The notes under the pieces: model-generated
Told to the model about the DNA's origin: nothing
The model's input: only the letters and a program-made list of their open reading frames with translations
Database searches by the model: none
Part shown: piece by piece, positions 60,232-64,000 of the stretch
How the letters are laid out: every line of letters begins with the position of its first letter
How positions within the stretch are numbered: the stretch's first letter is position 1
Position numbers and translations under genes: made by a program
Source of the DNA: RBG-13-66-14 sp964436465
GTDB taxonomy: Bacteria > RBG-13-66-14
Direction of reading: 5' to 3'
Assembly: GCA_964436465.1 (NCBI GenBank)
Contig: CAYTCV010000005.1
Coordinates: 1-64,000 of the forward strand
Length of the DNA: 64,000 nt

Positions 60232-60570
60232 TCAGTCTCCCTCGATATCCCGGAAGAGGTCGTCGTCGGTGCTTGCTGGTTCCGGCTCCTCTTCCGCCTC
60301 GGCCGCCCGGGAAGCCTCCACGGCCTCCAGCGCCTCGGAGTCCACGTCCCCGCTTTCGGCCTCCGGGTCGGAGACGATGACCTCTTCACCCGTGTCGTCG
60401 GGGGTGAAAATGGCCAGCAGGGCCAGACCGACGCCGACGATGCCCACCAGCGTGAGGGTCAGGGTCCACGCCGATTGGCTGTCGGAGCTGGTGGAACCGT
60501 CGTCGCCCGTGGCGGCCATGGCGGGGACGCCGAACAGGAGCAGGCTCATTAACACGCACAAGACTCGCAT
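60232..60570 (-). CDS. Small membrane protein with acidic tail
   Basis: A 112-aa protein: signal peptide (about 1-19), one membrane helix (about 35-54, TLTLTLVGIVGVGLALLAIF) and an acidic C-terminal half rich in Glu and Asp. AGAAGG precedes the ATG at 60570. It lies between the bactofilin gene and the propeller lipoprotein. No family recognised. Confidence 0.6.
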   Translation of the reverse strand: MRVLCVLMSLLLFGVPAMAATGDDGSTSSDSQSAWTLTLTLVGIVGVGLALLAIFTPDDTGEEVIVSDPEAESGDVDSEALEAVEASRAAEAEEEPEPASTDDDLFRDIEGD

Positions 60571-60737
60571 CGTGTGCCTTCTTTCATCATTACCGGTCGA
60601 GGGCGGGTCCCTCGTTCTCGGGCATAAGGATACAGCAACCGACAGTGCCCCGACCACCTTCGAGACGCCCTCGTCCTTGCCGATTTACCAACGGCAAGAG
60701 GCGACAGGCACTCGACTGCCTCCGGCGCAGGCCGGAC

Positions 60738-61154
60738 CTACGCCGGTTGAACCGGAACGGCGGTCCCCGCGGGCAACGCTTGTGTGAAGGACCCGTCGCG
60801 CCAGATGCGCCCGGCGACCAGCTCCGCATCGCACCGCGCCACGGGTCCGATGTCGGCCACACCGCTCACGTGGAACATGCCGACCACGTGGCCTTCCAGC
60901 CTGACGTCGTCGCAGCGGACCACGCCGGCCAGCTTCGCCCCCTCCGCCACCCACACCAGGCCGGAGATGTCGATTTCCCCCTCGAAGGTTCCCTGAACCA
61001 GCACGTTTACGTTCCCCTTCACCTCACCGGCGATTTCGTCGTCGGGGGAGACGTAGAACCCGATGGGGAGCTTGTTTCTCGCCGCGATGGGTTCGGTCGC
61101 TGTCGGGGGCGACTCCGGACCCTTTTTCCGTTTCAGGAAGTCGAAAAGACCCAT
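60738..61154 (-). CDS. Bactofilin (polymer-forming cytoskeletal protein)
   Basis: A 138-aa protein with a basic, Pro-rich N-terminal tail and a beta-helix core made of short repeats (DDEIAGEVKGNVNVLVQGTF, EGEIDISGLVWVAEGAKLAG, DVRLEGHVVGMFHVSGVADI). Bactofilins polymerise without nucleotide and localise cell-wall or polarity proteins. It follows pfkA by 11 bases and is near a lytic transglycosylase, as bactofilin genes often are near murein hydrolases. Confidence 0.88.
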   Translation of the reverse strand: MGLFDFLKRKKGPESPPTATEPIAARNKLPIGFYVSPDDEIAGEVKGNVNVLVQGTFEGEIDISGLVWVAEGAKLAGVVRCDDVRLEGHVVGMFHVSGVADIGPVARCDAELVAGRIWRDGSFTQALPAGTAVPVQPA

Positions 61155-61165
61155 GGTCGGTATAC

Positions 61166-62146
61166 CTACAGACTGAGGATTCCCAGGAGCGCATACTCCT
61201 GGTGGTTGAAGCGGTGCTCGTGGGCGACGACTTTTTCGAGCGGGGTCAGCCGGATGGCGTTGGAAACCAGCCCGACGAGGGCGTCGCTCTTTCCGTCAAA
61301 TATGGCGTTCACGGCCGCCCAGCCCAGGCGCGCGGCCAGGTTCCGGTCGTAGGACGTGGGCGCTCCCCCGCGCTGCAGGTGACCGAGCACCGTGGCCCGG
61401 CACTCTACGCCGGTGAGCGACTCCAACACCTCGGCGATGGGCTCGGCCCGGCCGGCGCCCTCGGCGCAGATGACGATAGCCGATTTCTTCCGGGTGTGCT
61501 TCAGGTTGAAGGTCAGCCGTTCGGCCAGCGGCGGTAGCTCGGCGCTTTCGGGCACCTCGGGCACCAGGGCCGCCTCGGCCCCGCCGGCCAGCGCCACTTC
61601 CAGGGCGATGGCCCCCGACTTGCGCCCCATGACCTCGACGACGAAAATCCGGTGGTGGCTGTCGGCGGTCTGGCGGAGCTTGTCCACGGCGTCGAGGGCC
61701 GTGTTCACCGCGGTGTCGAAACCGACGGCGTTGTCGGTGCCGAAGACGTCGTTGTCGATGGAGGCGGGCGCGGCGACGACGTTGAGCTTCGTCTCCCGGG
61801 CGATGGCGTGAGCCCCGGCGGCGGACCCGTTGCCGCCGATGACCACCAGTCCCCCGACCCCCTTGTCCAACAGGTGCCCGTAGGCCCGTTTCCGGTTCTC
61901 GGGGTCGAGGAACTCCTCCGAGCGCGAGGTGCCGAGGATGGTGCCGCCGCGGTCGATTATCCCGCCCACGTCCCGGCTCTCGAGCCGTTTGAATCTGCCC
62001 TTCAGCAGGCCCTCGTAGCCGTCGAGCACCCCGAAAACCCTGCGGCCCCCGTAGAGCGCCGTGCGGGTCACGGACCGGATGCAGGCGTTCATCCCGGGGG
62101 AATCCCCACCCGAGGTCAGCACGGCGATACTGGATTCTTCCCCCAT
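61166..62146 (-). CDS. pfkA: 6-phosphofructokinase
   Basis: A 326-aa glycolytic kinase. The family motifs are SGGDSPGMNACIRSV at the N-terminus, VVIGGNGSAAGA in the phosphate-binding loop, APASIDNDVFGTDNAVGFDT (base Asp in SIDND) and EVMGRKSGAIA. In most ATP-dependent enzymes the loop is GGDGS with an Asp that holds magnesium; here it is GGNGS. The Gly after it, typical of ATP rather than PPi users, is kept. ATP use is likely but the substitution deserves a test. Confidence 0.92.
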   Translation of the reverse strand: MGEESSIAVLTSGGDSPGMNACIRSVTRTALYGGRRVFGVLDGYEGLLKGRFKRLESRDVGGIIDRGGTILGTSRSEEFLDPENRKRAYGHLLDKGVGGLVVIGGNGSAAGAHAIARETKLNVVAAPASIDNDVFGTDNAVGFDTAVNTALDAVDKLRQTADSHHRIFVVEVMGRKSGAIALEVALAGGAEAALVPEVPESAELPPLAERLTFNLKHTRKKSAIVICAEGAGRAEPIAEVLESLTGVECRATVLGHLQRGGAPTSYDRNLAARLGWAAVNAIFDGKSDALVGLVSNAIRLTPLEKVVAHEHRFNHQEYALLGILSL

Positions 62147-62383
62147 GAGACCCCGGAAAAGGATGCGCGACCGTTAAGCGTCCGTCGGGAGCGGATTTCG
62201 GGCCCCCTTCGTCGGGGGGAAGATTAGCACACCGATTACGGCTAGTCAACGTGGCGACGCCGCTCCCCGCGCGGGTGGCGCCCCTGCGGAACGAACCCCC
62301 CGCGCGTTCCGAGTGCGAAGGACGTGCCGGTCCGTCCGCCGTGATTGAGAGCCCGAAGCGGTAAATCCATATCTGTCAGCCGA

Positions 62384-62412
62384 TTGACAGTTTCCCCGGG
62401 TCCCCTTATACT
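62384..62412 (+). promoter_or_regulatory. Consensus promoter of mazG
   Basis: TTGACA (62384-62389), 17 bases, TATACT (62407-62412), 33 bases before the GTG. Confidence 0.82.
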
Positions 62413-62445
62413 TCACGGGCCGTCCCGACAACGAGGAGCGAAGCG

Positions 62446-63249
62446 GTGCAATCCTACGACCGGCTGCTCGACACCCTCAGAACCCTCCTCTCCCCGGGCG
62501 GGTGCGCCTGGGACGCCGAGCAGGACGTCCACAGCATGGCCCGGTATCTCATCGAGGAGGCCTACGAATTCTACGACGCGGTGGCGGAGGATAGTTCCAC
62601 CGGGGTCGTCGAGGAGCTGGGCGACGTTCTGTACCTGGTGAGCTTCATCGCTCTGCTGGCGGAGCGAGACGGGGCCTTCACCCTGGACCGGGTTTGCGAA
62701 AGCGCCACGGAGAAGATGCGCCGGCGACATCCCCACGTGTTCGAGCCCGGCGGCCCGAAGCTGGACGACGCCGACGCGGTCATCCGCCACTGGGAGAAGG
62801 TGAAGCGTGGGGAGGCCGAGGAGCCGGTCGAGTTGCCGCTGAGTCGGGCGCTCGAAAAAATCCCCGTGGATACGCCTCCGCTCCTGCGGGCGGTCCGGGC
62901 CCAGGAGCGGGCGGCCCATTACCACTTCGACTGGCCCGAGACGGGCGGCGTTCTGGACAAGCTGGACGAGGAGACGGCCGAGCTCCGCCGGGCCGTGGAG
63001 GACGGGCGGAGGGACCGAATAGCCGACGAGCTCGGCGACGTTCTCTTTTCCCTGGCCAATCTCGCCCGGTTCCTGAAAATGGACCCCGGGCAGGCGCTCC
63101 TGGGAACGATAAAGAAGTTCCAAAAAAGGCTGCGGTGGATGGAGCAGCGGTGCGCCGTCGACGGCGGAGCGCTGACCGACCTGAACCTATCCGAACTCGA
63201 GGCCCTGTGGCAGAAGGCCAAACTCCAGCGCGGGAACGACGCCCCCTGA
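62446..63249 (+). CDS. mazG: Nucleoside triphosphate pyrophosphohydrolase MazG
   Basis: A 267-aa protein with two MazG domains. The first has CAWDAEQDVHSMARYLIEEA, then ELGDVLYLVSF; the second has LDEETAELRRAVEDG and ELGDVLFSLANLARFL, with the EExxE and ExxD metal sites. It hydrolyses NTPs to NMP and PPi, including damaged or excess nucleotides. GTG start with GAGGAG upstream. Its end overlaps the start of the next gene. Confidence 0.93.
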   Translation: MQSYDRLLDTLRTLLSPGGCAWDAEQDVHSMARYLIEEAYEFYDAVAEDSSTGVVEELGDVLYLVSFIALLAERDGAFTLDRVCESATEKMRRRHPHVFEPGGPKLDDADAVIRHWEKVKRGEAEEPVELPLSRALEKIPVDTPPLLRAVRAQERAAHYHFDWPETGGVLDKLDEETAELRRAVEDGRRDRIADELGDVLFSLANLARFLKMDPGQALLGTIKKFQKRLRWMEQRCAVDGGALTDLNLSELEALWQKAKLQRGNDAP

Positions 63250-64000
63250 AACCCCGGGGGGCTTACATCCTCCTCGTGGCGGTCGTCGCGGCCCTGGCTG
63301 GGAGCGGCTACAACGTCCTCGGCGGCGGGCTGGACGACGGCGCCTACCTGCAGCTCTCCTTCTCCGAGGAGCTCCTGGCCGGGGGGAGCTTCCGCGTCAA
63401 CGTGGACGACCCCTCGAGCGACGCCACCGCCAATCCCCTGCTGGTAGGGCTTCTGTCGGTGGGGCGCCTGGTCTTCGGCGAGGAGGCCGGGACGACCACG
63501 GCCCGCGTACTGGGGGTGCTGATTCTGGTCGGATTCGGTCTCTGCGCCTTTTTCCTGGCGGTCGACCTCGGCACCGAGCCCTTCATCGCCTGCATCGCCG
63601 GATTGGCGGTGGCCCTCTCCCCCTCGGTCGTCACGGCCTCCGCCTCGCTGCAGCCCATCGCCCTCGACGCCCTTCTGTTGGTCATGGCCGTCATCGGCGT
63701 GCTGCGCGGCATCGGAACCCTCGCCTTCGCCGCCGGCGCCCTCACCCTGACCGGTTACGCCGGCATGTTCGCCGGATTGGCTTTCGCCCTGGCCGTGCCG
63801 GCCATAGACGCCGTCAAGCGCAAGCAGTTGGAGAAACGCTACCTCCTGCTTCTGATTCCCTTCGGCCTGGCGGCGGCCCGGGCCGTCCTGGGGCCGATTA
63901 TCTTTGAATCCCCGCCGTTGAAGGAGGTGCTGGCGCCCCTCGCCCTCTCCGGCACCCTCGCGATGGAGCAGCGTCTCACGCTGGTGGCGGCGCTGCCGAT
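63207..64000 (+). CDS. Multi-spanning membrane protein, partial
   Basis: An open frame that continues beyond the window. The most credible start is GTG 63207, inside the end of mazG; a CTG at 63246 is the alternative. After a basic start (RERRPLKPRG) come a helix (YILLVAVVAALAGSGYNVLG), a loop with GLDDGAYLQLSF and DDPSSDATANPLLVG, and at least five more helices. The acidic first loop and layout suggest a GT-C glycosyltransferase, like the one at 40039-41652, but this is not certain from the part seen. Confidence 0.65.
   Translation, partial: MAEGQTPARERRPLKPRGAYILLVAVVAALAGSGYNVLGGGLDDGAYLQLSFSEELLAGGSFRVNVDDPSSDATANPLLVGLLSVGRLVFGEEAGTTTARVLGVLILVGFGLCAFFLAVDLGTEPFIACIAGLAVALSPSVVTASASLQPIALDALLLVMAVIGVLRGIGTLAFAAGALTLTGYAGMFAGLAFALAVPAIDAVKRKQLEKRYLLLLIPFGLAAARAVLGPIIFESPPLKEVLAPLALSGTLAMEQRLTLVAALP

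Overview
The window is GC-rich, gene-dense bacterial chromosome with one 100-N scaffold gap (30782-30881), so it is probably a draft or metagenome-derived genome. The gene set points to the FCB superphylum or one of its high-GC candidate phyla: PorV-like outer-membrane barrels, FlgD/T9SS-like C-terminal tails on secreted proteins, many lipoproteins, a bactofilin, and archaeal-type lipid genes (a DGGGP-synthase-like UbiA enzyme and a geranylgeranyl reductase) beside normal bacterial fatty-acid genes. The phylum cannot be fixed from this window alone, and no rRNA is present.

Layout. 0-3.4 kb (minus): a PorV-like barrel, an M6-type peptidase whose HExxH site is lost, and a cupredoxin. 3.5-7.4 kb (plus): an AsmA/TamB-like protein and a TetR regulator. 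7.4-8.7 kb (minus): two DUF3795 cysteine-rich proteins, a VOC protein and a damaged zinc ribbon. 8.8-16.9 kb (plus): tRNA-Leu(GAG), recO, gapA, a CDP-alcohol phosphotransferase, inositol-phosphate synthase, a B-box/Yip1-like membrane protein, envelope proteins, a GH114-like lipoprotein and a cyclase. 17-22 kb (minus): a CsgG-like protein, the archaeal-type lipid pair, and an Omp28/thioredoxin-like protein with an in-frame UGA at the first redox-cysteine position, a probable selenoprotein. 22.3-28.2 kb (plus): an operon of two lipoproteins, a membrane protein, a GT2 glycosyltransferase, two paralogous methyltransferases and RNase J. 28.5-33.1 kb: cupin, HEAT-repeat lipoprotein, apt, tRNA-Arg(CCT) and two secreted proteins.

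33.1-40.0 kb (minus) is the most unusual part. It is a seven-gene operon with a consensus-like promoter and a terminator. It encodes four paralogous membrane-anchored proteins of about 300 aa, a fifth larger relative carrying a fibronectin-type III domain (DUF6754-like), and two polytopic membrane proteins. It looks like a multi-subunit membrane complex of unknown function.

40-64 kb: a GT-C glycosyltransferase; the fatty-acid/phospholipid group fabD, fabH, plsX and rpmF with inserted genes and a tandem double-hairpin repeat between rpmF and plsX; ackA; a secreted beta-propeller with a sorting tail; an Asp-run PEGA protein; a sucC-like gene without sucD; a TlpA-like thioredoxin; accA coupled to a HExxH protein; a lytic transglycosylase; a LytR_C protein; a bactofilin; pfkA; mazG; and a membrane protein that runs off the end.

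Two themes recur. Four exported proteins end in the same short tail (SWGxI/VK), which suggests an undescribed C-terminal signal. Several intergenic regions carry related GC-rich palindromic repeats, and one of these supplies a stop codon.
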